Source: Marinisporobacter sp. (lineage in GTDB: Bacteria > Bacillota > Clostridia > Peptostreptococcales > Thermotaleaceae). Taken from it: 64,000 nt of DNA. Positions within the stretch are counted from its first letter, which is position 1; each line of letters opens with the position of its first letter. Below the pieces are notes generated by a model. It had not been told where the DNA came from and ran no database searches. It was given only the letters and a program-made list of their open reading frames with translations. The stretch covers positions 1 to 64,000 of the forward strand of contig JAOARV010000067.1 of assembly GCA_025210395.1 (NCBI GenBank), given 5' to 3'. Below are positions 34,933 through 44,700 of this stretch, piece after piece. Position numbers and translations under genes: made by a program.

Positions 34933-35172
34933 CATTCTAATCCTTTGAATTGAAATTCTCTTATCATGCTTACATGCTTCACAATAAAATAAATGTACGC
35001 ATTGATCATAGGACGCACCATCGACTAGCTGTGTTATATCCATGGCCAAATAAGGACTATACTCATCTAAAAAGTCCGCCACCATTCCTCTATCTTCCAT
35101 CTGTTTGCCACAATGGGGACATCTTAACAAATAGGTAGCCATTCCGTTACAAACAGGGCAAACGTATTCCAT
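34930..35172 (-). CDS. Small zinc-ribbon protein
   Basis: An 80-residue protein with three Cys pairs: CPVC (5-8), CPHC (18-21) and CEAC (64-67). The first two form a classic zinc ribbon, and the last pair may add a half site. It is likely a cytoplasmic metal-stabilised protein of unknown role; similar small proteins are common in clostridia. ATG 35172 follows GGAGGAAAA. Confidence 0.75.
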   Translation of the reverse strand: MEYVCPVCNGMATYLLRCPHCGKQMEDRGMVADFLDEYSPYLAMDITQLVDGASYDQCVHLFYCEACKHDKRISIQRIRM

Positions 35173-35258
35173 CTATTTTTCCTCCATTTCTTTTCTTTAT
35201 GTTATAGTGTCTGTCCCTCACAAAATTTCATACATGGAGAAAAATATTTCCTTTTTTA

Positions 35259-35822
35259 TTATTCGGTCTCTAACATCATTCTAGAAATCAGCTTTTTTTC
35301 AGGATCTAGTTCTGGATACCAAAGCTCTAATTCATTTACAAGAGCCATTTCTTTTAGCTTAAAATCTCTCATTTTATTAAAAGCTTCTATGCTTTCTTCT
35401 TCACTCCATCCTCTTCCATGTATTCCTGCTAAGGTAATATGAAATACAATTTCTTCAGGACAAAAATCTCTTACTTTAAATCCTTTTTCCTTCATTTCCT
35501 GATGAATCAAAGTATATACATTTTTTAATTCTTCTGTTTTTACAATATGAAGGGTAATACAATTATGAGGATGGGGAATATAACCAAATCCATTGGCTCT
35601 AATTTCAAAGGGATCTACTTTAGATATTATTTCATGAAGGGCCATTTTTATTTTTTCTAATTCTTCTAGACTCTCATAGTGAAACGCATCTATCGTTAAA
35701 TGAATTTCAGGTAGCATGTCCATTCCTAAATCATATTCTTTCCAAAGAGATTCTTGTATTTTTTTACAACAATGATATAAAGGTCCCTTTGGAATAGTCA
35801 CTAAAAAAACCATATTTTCCAT
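35259..35822 (-). CDS. 2'-5' RNA ligase family protein
   Basis: A 187-residue 2H phosphoesterase-type protein. The two hallmark motifs are HLTIDAF (H-x-T) and HITLAGIHGR, the second HxT, separated by about 90 residues, as in LigT/ThpR and 2'-5' RNA ligases. The start at ATG 35822 follows GGGAGG; the frame opens 41 codons earlier without support. Such enzymes act on cyclic or 2'-5' phosphodiesters in RNA; the substrate is not known. Confidence 0.82.
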   Translation of the reverse strand: MENMVFLVTIPKGPLYHCCKKIQESLWKEYDLGMDMLPEIHLTIDAFHYESLEELEKIKMALHEIISKVDPFEIRANGFGYIPHPHNCITLHIVKTEELKNVYTLIHQEMKEKGFKVRDFCPEEIVFHITLAGIHGRGWSEEESIEAFNKMRDFKLKEMALVNELELWYPELDPEKKLISRMMLETE

Positions 35823-36005
35823 CTGTATCCTCCCATATGCTGAATTTATATATATATTTAATGATACAACAAAAGAACCTAGTTCAAACATTATTTTTTC
35901 ATGAAATGAAAACAATTTTTCATTTTCATTTATAAAGAAAGTCATATAACTCTTTATATAAGAATATCTATTTAAAGTAAATTTTTATATAAAGAGGGGA
36001 CTTTT

Positions 36006-37553
36006 ATGAAAAAAAATTCATTTCTCTATGGAACTTTCATTCTTATTATTGTAAATTTTATTGTAAGATTTTTAGGGTTTGCCTATAAAATCGTACTCTC
36101 TAGAATCATTGGTGCTGAGGGCATTGGATTATTTCATTTAGTATTTCCTATATTAATGATCTTAATTACCTTCACAACAGCCGGCATTCCCGTTGCTGTA
36201 TCAAAGCTTGTAGCCTATCACGCCTCACTTCATAATAAGAGGGGCTGTAACAAAATTCTAGGATTATCTCTAATACTAGGGTTACTTATTAGTAGTCTTT
36301 TATCTATATTTTTATTTTTTTATGCAAAATATATCAGTATCCACATCATAAAAAATAAAAATACCTATTTTAGTCTCATTGCTTTAACCCCTGCTATTCC
36401 TTTAATCACACTATCTTCCATATTTAGAGGATATTATTATGGTATAAAAGATGTAGGACCTCCTGGTATGTCTCAAATTTTAGAACAAATTTTTAGAATT
36501 GCCTTTGTAATCGGAAGTTTATATATGCTTTCTCCTGTACCTACAAGATATGCATCCATGATTGCAGTCATGGGAATTTCTGTGGGAGAATTAACAGGAT
36601 TATTATGTCTTCTTTTTAAATTTAAAATCCTTGAAGCCTTTCATTTAAGACGAACATATTATGCTTTAAAAACAAAAAGTAAAGGAATTCTAAAAAAAAT
36701 CATCATCATCTCAGTCCCTATTACCCTTACAAGACTAGTTGCTGTAATCATGCAATCCATCAATGCTGTATTGATTCCTCAAAGACTTCAAATTGCAGGG
36801 TTTACACCACAAGAAGCCATCGCTACCTTTGGAAAGCTTGCAGGAATGGCTATGCCTATCTTGTTTTTACCATTTATTGTAACTTCTGCATTAGTTGTAA
36901 ATATTATTCCATCTGTATCAGAAGAAATGGCATTAAAAAATTGGAAAGATATTAGTAAAAAATCAAGCCTTTCAATACGAATCACCCTACTTGTTGCCAT
37001 ACCCACAACCGCATTATTCCTCTTTTTTGCAGACCCAATCTGTATGTTTATCTATAATCAAGAAGATGTAGGAACATTTCTCTCGTTATTAGCTTTTTCA
37101 ACTTCATTTTTATGTCTGCATCATACAGTTTCGGGCATCCTTCATGGAATGGGTAAACAAGTAGTTACTACGATTCATCATCTCATAGGTATGAGCATTC
37201 AACTACTATGTACTTATTATTTAGTAGCAAATCCTGCATTCGCTGAAAAAGGATTTATCTTGGGCTTTTTATTTTCTACTTTATTGATCTGCCTTCTCAA
37301 CCTTAGGAGCTTAAGTCATTATATAAAATTAAATATAAAGATTATAGATCATGTTTTCAAGCCACTTATAGCAACTGTAATGATGGTTTTTGTTGTTATT
37401 TATATCTATAAGCTATGTATCTATATCCATTTACAATCAGTTATTAGTATTTCCTTTAGCCTATGTACCGGATTTTTTAGCTATGGAGCTATCATCATTC
37501 TATCTAGAAGTATTAGCTTTGAAACCATCAAATATATTTTTTCAAAAAAATAA
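36006..37553 (+). CDS. spoVB: SpoVB-like flippase (MATE/Wzx superfamily)
   Basis: A 515-residue polytopic protein with about 14 membrane helices in the MOP exporter superfamily. The N-terminus, FILIIVNFIVRFLGFAYKIVLSRIIGAEGIGLF, is characteristic of the SpoVB/YtgP/MurJ-like group that flips lipid-linked peptidoglycan or polysaccharide precursors. Homologues include SpoVB of the spore cortex pathway. The SD is AGAGGGG. It ends at a bidirectional terminator shared with 6S RNA. Assignment as SpoVB rather than a paralogue is by family resemblance. Confidence 0.8.
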   Translation: MKKNSFLYGTFILIIVNFIVRFLGFAYKIVLSRIIGAEGIGLFHLVFPILMILITFTTAGIPVAVSKLVAYHASLHNKRGCNKILGLSLILGLLISSLLSIFLFFYAKYISIHIIKNKNTYFSLIALTPAIPLITLSSIFRGYYYGIKDVGPPGMSQILEQIFRIAFVIGSLYMLSPVPTRYASMIAVMGISVGELTGLLCLLFKFKILEAFHLRRTYYALKTKSKGILKKIIIISVPITLTRLVAVIMQSINAVLIPQRLQIAGFTPQEAIATFGKLAGMAMPILFLPFIVTSALVVNIIPSVSEEMALKNWKDISKKSSLSIRITLLVAIPTTALFLFFADPICMFIYNQEDVGTFLSLLAFSTSFLCLHHTVSGILHGMGKQVVTTIHHLIGMSIQLLCTYYLVANPAFAEKGFILGFLFSTLLICLLNLRSLSHYIKLNIKIIDHVFKPLIATVMMVFVVIYIYKLCIYIHLQSVISISFSLCTGFFSYGAIIILSRSISFETIKYIFSKK

Positions 37554-37555
37554 AA

Positions 37556-37761
37556 AAAGTCTTTCAATGAAAGACCTTGTTTTTCCCCAGAATGCCGTCC
37601 GCCCTTAAATTCACACCCGCCACTCACCTAGGTGGGTGATCTGTCTTTTACTTCTGAAGTCCACACATAGATGGCTTTTCATCTATAAAAGAACACGAGC
37701 TCCCGGATGTCTTTTGTAGGTTGAATTTTCAGGCTTTAACGTACACCCCAGAACTTACTGT
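37556..37761 (-). ncRNA. ssrS: 6S RNA (SsrS)
   Basis: A roughly 190-base structured RNA with its own promoter. The 5' TTCTGGGGTG pairs with 3' CATTCTGGGGAA mainly through G-U/G-C pairs to form the closing stem, then GTACGTTAAAGCC and GGGCGGACGGC flank an open central bubble, the layout of 6S RNA, and the 3' GGCGGACGGCATTC corresponds to GCGGCGGCATCTC of E. coli 6S. The AATTCAACCT/GGGTGTGAATT helix and an ATAGATG hairpin continue the long arm. It would bind sigma-A holoenzyme. Ends are approximate; the terminator is included. Confidence 0.8.
37559..37575. terminator. Bidirectional terminator of spoVB and 6S RNA
   Basis: GTCTTTC and GAAAGAC with loop AAT; T runs on both strands (CTTGTTTTT and CTTTTTTTA). 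Confidence 0.8.
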
Positions 37762-37767
37762 AAATAT

Positions 37768-37796
37768 ATTATACAACATTATCATACAAATGAAAA
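37768..37796 (-). promoter_or_regulatory. Promoter of 6S RNA
   Basis: TATAAT (37773-37768) preceded at 17 bases by TTTTCA (37796-37791). A second possible set (TTGTCA at 37804-37799 and GATAAT at 37783-37778) lies ten bases upstream. Confidence 0.7.
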
Positions 37797-37853
37797 GGCT
37801 TGACAATCTCTAATTCATCTGTTTATACGCATTTATGATGTTCTTTGTTTATT

Positions 37854-39635
37854 CTATGCAAGTATTTCTTGATTATAAAGTTTGGACTGTTTTATTAATC
37901 CATCAATAGCCTCTTCATTTAATGTCTCTTTCTCAATCAATTCTTGAGCGATAGCTTCTAAAATTTCTCTATGGCCATAAACTATATTTTTTGTCTCTTC
38001 ATATAATTTTCCCATCACTAATCTAGCTTCTTTAATGATTTCACCATCTGCACCTGTTCCTCTCATTCCCTGAAGAACATCATAATTTAACAAACCAACC
38101 TGTTTATTCATACCAAATTTTTTAATCATGGATACAATGATTTGTGTAGCTTTTTCTATATCATTACTTGCACCCGTAGTAATATTTTCTTCACCAAAAA
38201 TAATTTCTTCTGCTACTCTACCTGCTAATGCAATTTTTATATGATCCATCATATCTTTTTTTGTTTGATACATTCTATCTGGTGGTATATTCATACTAAA
38301 TCCACCAGCACCCTTTGTACTTGGAATAATAGTAACCTTCGTAACCTTATTAAGAGGAGCAATTAATTTAGTCATTAAGGCATGTCCAGCCTCATGATAT
38401 GCAGTAATTTCTTGATCTTTGTCTGAAATTGCACTTCTATCTTTTTTCTCTTCTCCTGCTATTACTGTATAAAAAGCTTTGTCCATGTGCTTTTTGTGGA
38501 TATATTCTGCATTTTCCTTTGCAGCTAAAATAGCAGATTCATTCATTAAGTTTTCCAGTTGCGCACCACTAAAATAAACGGTCTCATGGGCGATTCTTTT
38601 TAAGTCTATATTTGTCCCTAAAGGCTTAGTATTGCCATAAAATTCTAAGATCTTATGTCTTGCCTTCACATCAGGTAGCCCTACTTCAATTTGTCTATCA
38701 AATCTACCTGGACGAAGCAATGCTTCATCTAAGGTATCTAACCTATTGGTTGCTGCAATCACAATAATTCCTTCATTTTCATGAAAACCTGACATCTCTG
38801 TAAGCAATGCATTTAATGTTCTATCGGTTTCATCATTTCCATTTAGTCCATCTCTTTTCTTTCCTAACGCATCAATCTCATCAATAAAAATTACACATTT
38901 TCCCTTTTCTCTGGCTTTTTTAAACAAGCTTCTAATCCTTCCTGCTCCTAGCCCTGCATAAATTTGCACAAAATCAGAACCAGATACAGCAAAAAAAGGA
39001 ACATTTGCTTCTCCAGCCAAAGCTTTTGCAAGAAGTGTTTTTCCTGTTCCAGGAGGTCCATAAAGAATCACGCCTCTAGGCATTCTTGCTCCATATTTTC
39101 TATACTTTTCTGGATTTTGTAAAAAGTCTACTAAATCCATTATATTTTCCTTTGCTTCTTCATTTCCTGCCACATTTTCGAAAGTAATCTTTATATCTCC
39201 TTGGTCTACAGCCTCCATATTTGACATTTTAGAAAATTCCCTTGATGTTTGCTTAGAAGACTGTCTAGATAAAAAGATCCCCATAGCTCCAAATGCTATG
39301 ATAAATCCAACAAAGCTAATGATATTCATGATCATAATATTTTCTTTATTTTCTTCTACTAAAACATTATTGATCAACAGAATTTCTTTAAAATTTTCTG
39401 TTCTAGGATGATCCGTTGCAAAGCTGCTTCCATTCTTTAGTGTTCCTTTTAATCTAGGCTCATCTACAAGATATATGTTTTTTACATCTCCTGCTTTCAT
39501 TTTTTCTATAAACTGATTGTAAGATAGATTAAGTATCTCTTCTTTATCTTGAAGCTTAAAATAAGCTAAACTTGAAAGCAGACCTACTAGTAAAGTAATC
39601 ATAACAATGATTATGGTTTTTTTCTTTAATCCCAT
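37854..39635 (-). CDS. ftsH: FtsH-type ATP-dependent zinc metalloprotease (divergent paralogue)
   Basis: A 593-residue membrane AAA protease. Two N-terminal helices (about 7-26 and 103-122) flank a short external domain. The AAA domain has Walker A GPPGTGKT (193-200), Walker B VIFIDEID (248-255) and arginine-finger RPGRFDR; HEAGH (414-418) binds zinc, and a further aspartate lies at about 490. The pore loop reads [16 protein letters not shown] instead of the usual FVEMFVGVGASRVRDL. It is shorter than housekeeping FtsH and not in the usual tilS-hpt-ftsH cluster, so it is probably a second FtsH. The leader can sequester its SD. Confidence 0.88.
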   Translation of the reverse strand: MGLKKKTIIIVMITLLVGLLSSLAYFKLQDKEEILNLSYNQFIEKMKAGDVKNIYLVDEPRLKGTLKNGSSFATDHPRTENFKEILLINNVLVEENKENIMIMNIISFVGFIIAFGAMGIFLSRQSSKQTSREFSKMSNMEAVDQGDIKITFENVAGNEEAKENIMDLVDFLQNPEKYRKYGARMPRGVILYGPPGTGKTLLAKALAGEANVPFFAVSGSDFVQIYAGLGAGRIRSLFKKAREKGKCVIFIDEIDALGKKRDGLNGNDETDRTLNALLTEMSGFHENEGIIVIAATNRLDTLDEALLRPGRFDRQIEVGLPDVKARHKILEFYGNTKPLGTNIDLKRIAHETVYFSGAQLENLMNESAILAAKENAEYIHKKHMDKAFYTVIAGEEKKDRSAISDKDQEITAYHEAGHALMTKLIAPLNKVTKVTIIPSTKGAGGFSMNIPPDRMYQTKKDMMDHIKIALAGRVAEEIIFGEENITTGASNDIEKATQIIVSMIKKFGMNKQVGLLNYDVLQGMRGTGADGEIIKEARLVMGKLYEETKNIVYGHREILEAIAQELIEKETLNEEAIDGLIKQSKLYNQEILA

Positions 39636-39642
39636 AATAAAT

Positions 39643-39676
39643 ACCCCCTTTAAATTGTTATGTACATAGCGGGGGT
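39643..39676 (-). promoter_or_regulatory. SD-sequestering hairpin in the ftsH leader
   Basis: In the mRNA ACCCCC, 22 bases upstream, can pair with GGGGGT of the SD AAAGGGGGT just before the ftsH ATG. A thermosensor-like control is possible for a heat-shock protease; unproven. Confidence 0.5.
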
Positions 39677-39690
39677 GGTTTACATAATAT

Positions 39691-39699
39691 ATTATAGCA
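39691..39699 (-). promoter_or_regulatory. Extended -10 promoter of ftsH
   Basis: TGCTATAAT (39699-39691): an extended -10 (TGnTATAAT). The -35 region is poor. It predicts a leader of about 48 bases holding the SD hairpin. Confidence 0.65.
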
Positions 39700-39777
39700 T
39701 ATTTTCATCCAAAACTGAACCTATTGATTCGTATATATATATTACAATCTTTCATTATTTTTACAAAAAAAGAAAAG

Positions 39778-39948
39778 TCAGTTTTGTTCGTTCTTATGGC
39801 TTTTTATGGTATTTTTTAGTGTCTCTATATAGGAGTTAATGACTCTATAATTATTTGATACCTCATGTGTCTCTTCTAAAGTACGCATATCTTCAAGATT
39901 ATAAGATGATTCTTTTTTGTTTGAAAAATTTCCTTCGTTTATATGAAT
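39778..39948 (-). CDS. Possible small protein without a canonical start
   Basis: A 56-codon frame (ATT start at 39948) reading INEGNFSNKKESSYN...SHKNEQN follows a perfect AAAGGAGGGG. No ATG, GTG or TTG occurs at a usable distance; an internal ATG at 39888 gives 36 residues with only a weak SD. It is predicted helical. Either translation uses ATT/ATA, as in infC, or the SD is a relic. Confidence 0.3.
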   Translation of the reverse strand: MHINEGNFSNKKESSYNLEDMRTLEETHEVSNNYRVINSYIETLKNTIKSHKNEQN

Positions 39949-39995
39949 CCCCTCCTTTTACTACTATTTTACGCATAAAAACAAATTTCATACCT

Positions 39996-40442
39996 CTATT
40001 CTATACTGCTATCCTCTGATTCTATCATCTCTGAATAAATAAATCTATCAATAATAATCTCTTCTATATGAGGATTATTCTTCTTTAATACGCCATGAAC
40101 AAAATCAAATAAATCATCTGATAAATTTTTATAATTTCTATTGATGTTTATAATTACATGAACCATTGGCTCACAAATATTTTCAAAGAATTTTTCTTTC
40201 ATTTCTTCATTTGGAAGTTCTGCTTTTATATATCCTTTCCATAGGGGTTGCTCCATCATCATTTTTTTATTGTTTTCTGGAGATATGTAATGAATATAAA
40301 CATCACAAATACCCTCTTCTTCTTTCGTATTACTAAAAATCCATGCTTGAGAGGTATCTGTAATAAAATGAGCATTCATATTTACAGATATTCTTTTCAT
40401 ACTCGTAATATTTTGCTTATCAATATTTAAAAATTTTAACAT
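39996..40442 (-). CDS. Hypothetical protein
   Basis: A 148-residue cytoplasmic protein, unrecognised family. The N-terminal third is beta-rich (ISVNMNAHFITDTSQAWIFSN), the C-terminal part helical and acidic. No catalytic motif, membrane segment or cysteine cluster was found. It starts 13 bases after the NA37 gene with SD AAGGAGG and is presumably co-transcribed with it, suggesting a linked role. Confidence 0.6.
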   Translation of the reverse strand: MLKFLNIDKQNITSMKRISVNMNAHFITDTSQAWIFSNTKEEEGICDVYIHYISPENNKKMMMEQPLWKGYIKAELPNEEMKEKFFENICEPMVHVIININRNYKNLSDDLFDFVHGVLKKNNPHIEEIIIDRFIYSEMIESEDSSIE

Positions 40443-40455
40443 TTTCTTCTCCTCC

Positions 40456-41496
40456 TTATCGTTCTTGAAAGCTTCTTACATTTTTTATGATAATATTAAT
40501 GGTTCCATCTCCATTTTTATAGATTTCAAATTTCATTCGATCTTCAAAATCTTCATATTCACCTTTGATCTCTATCCCTGTATCTGTTTTCATGACTCTT
40601 TTTTTCATTTTCTTTTCAACCCAAGATTTATCAATTTCAAAGGCTTCAAGCTGTAACCCTTCATTATCCATATGGTTAATAAAATTATCTTGTGCTTCTA
40701 CGTCATTGCCAAAAACATTTTGACTAAACTTTTCTACATCTATTTCTGCACAATTTTTAAAAGAAGAAATAAGCTCTTCTCTTACCTCTTGAGCTTTATC
40801 TATATCTTCCTTTAAATTTTTTCTTGTCCATTTCTCTGCAGCCTTTTTAAATAGCTTTGTCTTATCCCTATTATCTACCAAAATCTCACAATTTAAAAAG
40901 TCCTGTACAAAGAATTGAGCAATTTCCCCATCTTCATCTTTTCCATACACTTGCTTATCTAAAACAATCATATCATATTCATCGTCTTCATCTGTTTTTT
41001 TAATAAATGCACATTTTTGAAGCCTTTGACTTAGTCCTGGAAGCCCAATACTTTGAGGAATAATAGATACTTTTAATTGATCATCAATAAATTCAATATT
41101 ATGAATAAAAGATTTTTTATAATCTAATTTTAATATGCCAATATAATCTTCATCCCCTGCTGTATATGAACAAACTACTAAGTCTGAAGAAGAAATATTA
41201 TTATTTTTCTTCATAGCTTTAAATAATTGTTCTGCAATAGCCTTTGAAGATTCTACAAAAGTTTCTTCATTTTGAAATATGTTGTTACTTGCATTCTTTA
41301 CAACACTTAATCCGCCTCTAAATTTTCCTTTTCTATTTTCCTCATCCTGCAAAGATTTAATAATATGCTTTTCTAAAAATTCATGAATATCTTCATTAAT
41401 TTCCTGTTCAAAATCTGTAAGGATCGGAGCATCTCCATTTCTATCTAACACATGAATAATTGCCTTTTTTATCATGACAGCATCCGTATTTCTCAT
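40456..41496 (-). CDS. Nucleoid-associated protein, NdpA/YejK (NA37) family
   Basis: A 346-residue protein with the NdpA/YejK signature spread over its length: KKAIIHVLDRNGDAPILTDFEQEIN, LVVCSYTAGDEDYIGILKLDYKKSF, SIIPQSIGLPGLSQRLQKCAFI, DMIVLDKQ and AQFFVQDFL. Homologues bind DNA and associate with the nucleoid; their function is unclear. ATG 41496 follows GAGGAGAGGG. It is upstream of the hypothetical gene ending at 39996 and probably in one transcript. Confidence 0.85.
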   Translation of the reverse strand: MRNTDAVMIKKAIIHVLDRNGDAPILTDFEQEINEDIHEFLEKHIIKSLQDEENRKGKFRGGLSVVKNASNNIFQNEETFVESSKAIAEQLFKAMKKNNNISSSDLVVCSYTAGDEDYIGILKLDYKKSFIHNIEFIDDQLKVSIIPQSIGLPGLSQRLQKCAFIKKTDEDDEYDMIVLDKQVYGKDEDGEIAQFFVQDFLNCEILVDNRDKTKLFKKAAEKWTRKNLKEDIDKAQEVREELISSFKNCAEIDVEKFSQNVFGNDVEAQDNFINHMDNEGLQLEAFEIDKSWVEKKMKKRVMKTDTGIEIKGEYEDFEDRMKFEIYKNGDGTINIIIKNVRSFQER

Positions 41497-41659
41497 AATC
41501 CCTCTCCTCTAATTATAGTCTAAGCACTAACTTTTATTATACTATACTTGCCTTTCCCTTAAAAGCGATAGATCAACACAACTATCGATTAATTTCTAAT
41601 TTTTCTTCTCTTCCTCTTTCAGTCTCTATATTTCTTTGCACAAGAAACAATCTATATTA

Positions 41660-41688
41660 TTACAAATTTCTCTATTTTGCGATATAAT
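41660..41688 (+). promoter_or_regulatory. Promoter of the multidomain operon
   Basis: TATAAT (41683-41688) with TTACAA (41660-41665) at 17-base spacing; start about 30 bases before the ATG. The -35 is weak. Confidence 0.5.
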
Positions 41689-41724
41689 GTTCGTAACAAT
41701 AAATGTCATTTCAAGGAGGATTCT

Positions 41725-44700
41725 ATGAAATATTCATCAGTAATTCAATTATATGATCAACTATCTAAAAAATTATTAGATAGTAGATGGTTAAAAGAAC
41801 TATCATTAGATCAAGGCTTCATCCAAAAACATCTTACAGACCCTTCTTTTTTAGAAAATCTAAAATATATGTTTCATGATCAAAACTATAGTTGTAGTGC
41901 TGTTTTAAATTTATGTAAAAAACTCCTTAACGAACTATCCAAAAATAATGTTCCTAAGGATTGGCTTTTTTATATCTATCAATTTACCCTACAAAAGTCC
42001 TTTCCTCATGCAGTAGAAATAACCCTTAAAAGTGAGCTTGATTCTTGTTGCTATTTATATTTAGAAATTCTAAGAATGGTATCGGAATTTCAAAAATTTA
42101 CAAAGGATCCTACTTGGCAAAGTCAATATCCTTTAATTTTTTTAACACAGGAGGAAATCAACGATCTTGAAAACCCTACAGAATATGAACATTTTTTAAC
42201 TGCATTTAATGATAATTATGTTTATGAAATGATGAAGTTAAACCATGAAGTAGCAGGATACAATACAATTGATCATATATGTGGTGTTCATTATCTAGCC
42301 CTTTTTATTGCACGTCAATTGAAGAAAAGCGGTATTCCTATAGATTTAGGAAGAGTTTCTGGTGCTACAGCTGGACACGATATTGGTAAATATGGTTGCA
42401 CAAAGAATGAACAGCATAGGGTTCCTTATCTTCACTATTATTATACAGATTTATGGTTTTCTAACCAACAAATTGTTTATATTCGCCATATTGCCCTTAA
42501 TCATTCTGTGTGGGATTTAGAGCTTGAGAACCTATCATTAGAATCCCTTATATTGATTTATGCTGATTTCCGTGTAAAAAACCATCTAGATCATACCGGG
42601 AAATTTTCTATGCATATATTTAGTCTTTCAGAATCCTTTCAAGTGATTTTAGAAAAGCTTGATCATGTTAATGCAGCAAAAGAAAAAAGGTATCGCCGTG
42701 TCTATGCAAAACTAAAAGATTTTGAGGATTATATGATCCATTTAGGTATTCATGTCAATCCATCTCCTAAACAAATAATACATATCATTGAAAATAAAGA
42801 GAAAAAATTTCATTATTCTTTAATGCAGGGAAAAAAAATTGTTGATCATGTAAAATATCTTTCTATCAATCATAATATCAACCTTATGTATTCCCTTCGT
42901 AATGAATACTCCCTAGATGCAATCCTACAATTAGCACGCAGTGAAAAGGATTGGACAAATCTTCGTGAGTATCTACGAATTTTTGAAGAATACTCTACTT
43001 ATTTAACACAAAAACAAAAGCTTATTACATTAAATTTTTTATATGAAAATTTAATTCATCCAGAAGATGATATCAGAAAACATGCTGCTGAACTCATAGG
43101 TACTTTAATTGCCATGTTTGATGAAGTTTATCGAAAGGAAGTTCCAGAAAACGTAACATTGATTTCTCCAGATGTGACGAGCCTTGAATTATTAGAAAAG
43201 TATTTAAAGCTTTTTATTTTCCCTGATCATAAAATTATCCCAAAACATCGCAGATGGATTGGTTATAGTCTTAGTACTATGGTTTCATCTTTGTTTAAAC
43301 ATAGTAAAAAAAGAAATAGTTCTGAATTACTTCCACAAGCAGATGCTTATATTGACCTGCTTTTAACCTATTATGATAAACAATATTACAAGAATCAAGA
43401 TATTGCTTTTTATCTTCTTGAAACATTAAAAAATATCCCACTGATTTATGACCCTGGACACTTTACAATATTTTTCAAATTCATATTTCAAATGTTAAAG
43501 GATGAAAATGAAGTTCTAAGGGTTGCTGCTTTAGAAGCTACTTATAGATTAATCTCTCACATTCAAAACAATGATGAATTAATAGATGAACTTTCGTCAA
43601 TCCTTACAAATGGAAAGTTTTTATCAGATTGTACCACAGAAAATTTCTTAAAGATAAAAATTGCAAAAAACTTAAATAGACCCTTACTAACAAAATATAC
43701 TTCTTCCTTTGAGATCCATAAAAGTAAAATAACTTCTATGTTTTTAAGCAACTTAAAAATAGCTACAGAATATATTGTCAAGAAGGTTCAAATAGAAGTA
43801 TTATTAGAGGAAGCCCTGAAAGACCCTGAAAATCAAGGACTCCAAACAGCCCTTCATTTTTGCAACTTACTAAAAATTAGTGCATCTGATGGAATAAAAA
43901 CCCGGGCTGGTGGAGCTATTTTGGAAATCGCCCATTATTTATCCTTTGAGCAAAGAAATGAAGTAGCTGTTGAATTATTAAGTGCTCTTGAATTAGATGG
44001 ATATCAGTTTACTGAATATATTCCTCCATTTTTAGGACAATTAATCTTAATGCTTCAACCCGTAGAATTAGATGAATTGATTGATGAATTGATTGAAAAA
44101 ATCAAACAATCTAGTCCAATTCTTAGCTCATTACTTTTAAAGACCCTTGGTATTGCTATTGCTAACTATCCAAAATATGCACTTCTCTTTCATGAAGATG
44201 AAGAGTCTTTTGAAAAACGCCTCATGAAAATGCTTGGTATTTTACTAAATGGTCTTGTAAACTATAATGTAAGAGTAAAACAAGTAGCTTTTTCTGTTAT
44301 TGGTAAAGAAATATTTGGGTCAACTTACTTAAGTTTTTCTGAGAAAAATCATATTTTTCAATTTATTGCAAAAAAAATTCTTACATTGCTCACTACAAAT
44401 CAAGAAGAAACTTTATTATTCTTAGGAAATGCAGCAGCACTACATCATATATATAGATTTATTTCTGATTACATATTCTTTAAAGGAGATTACAATCTTT
44501 TTGTCCCTGAAAAAGTAGCCTTTTTCCCAGGTACCTTTGATCCATTTTCTTTAAGCCATAAACAAATTGCAAAATCCGTAAGAGATCTGGGCTTTGAGGT
44601 ATATCTTTCTATTGATGAATTTTCATGGTCAAAGCAAACATTGCCTCATTTGCTTCGAAAAAATATTGTCAATATGTCTATTGCAGATGAATTGAATATG

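Noticed and set aside
35823-35945. Longer start for the 2'-5' RNA ligase-like protein
   Set aside because: The 41-codon extension lacks an SD; GGGAGG supports ATG 35822.
37556-37761. A riboswitch for a neighbouring gene
   Set aside because: It lies downstream of ftsH with its own promoter and terminator, and pairing fits 6S RNA.
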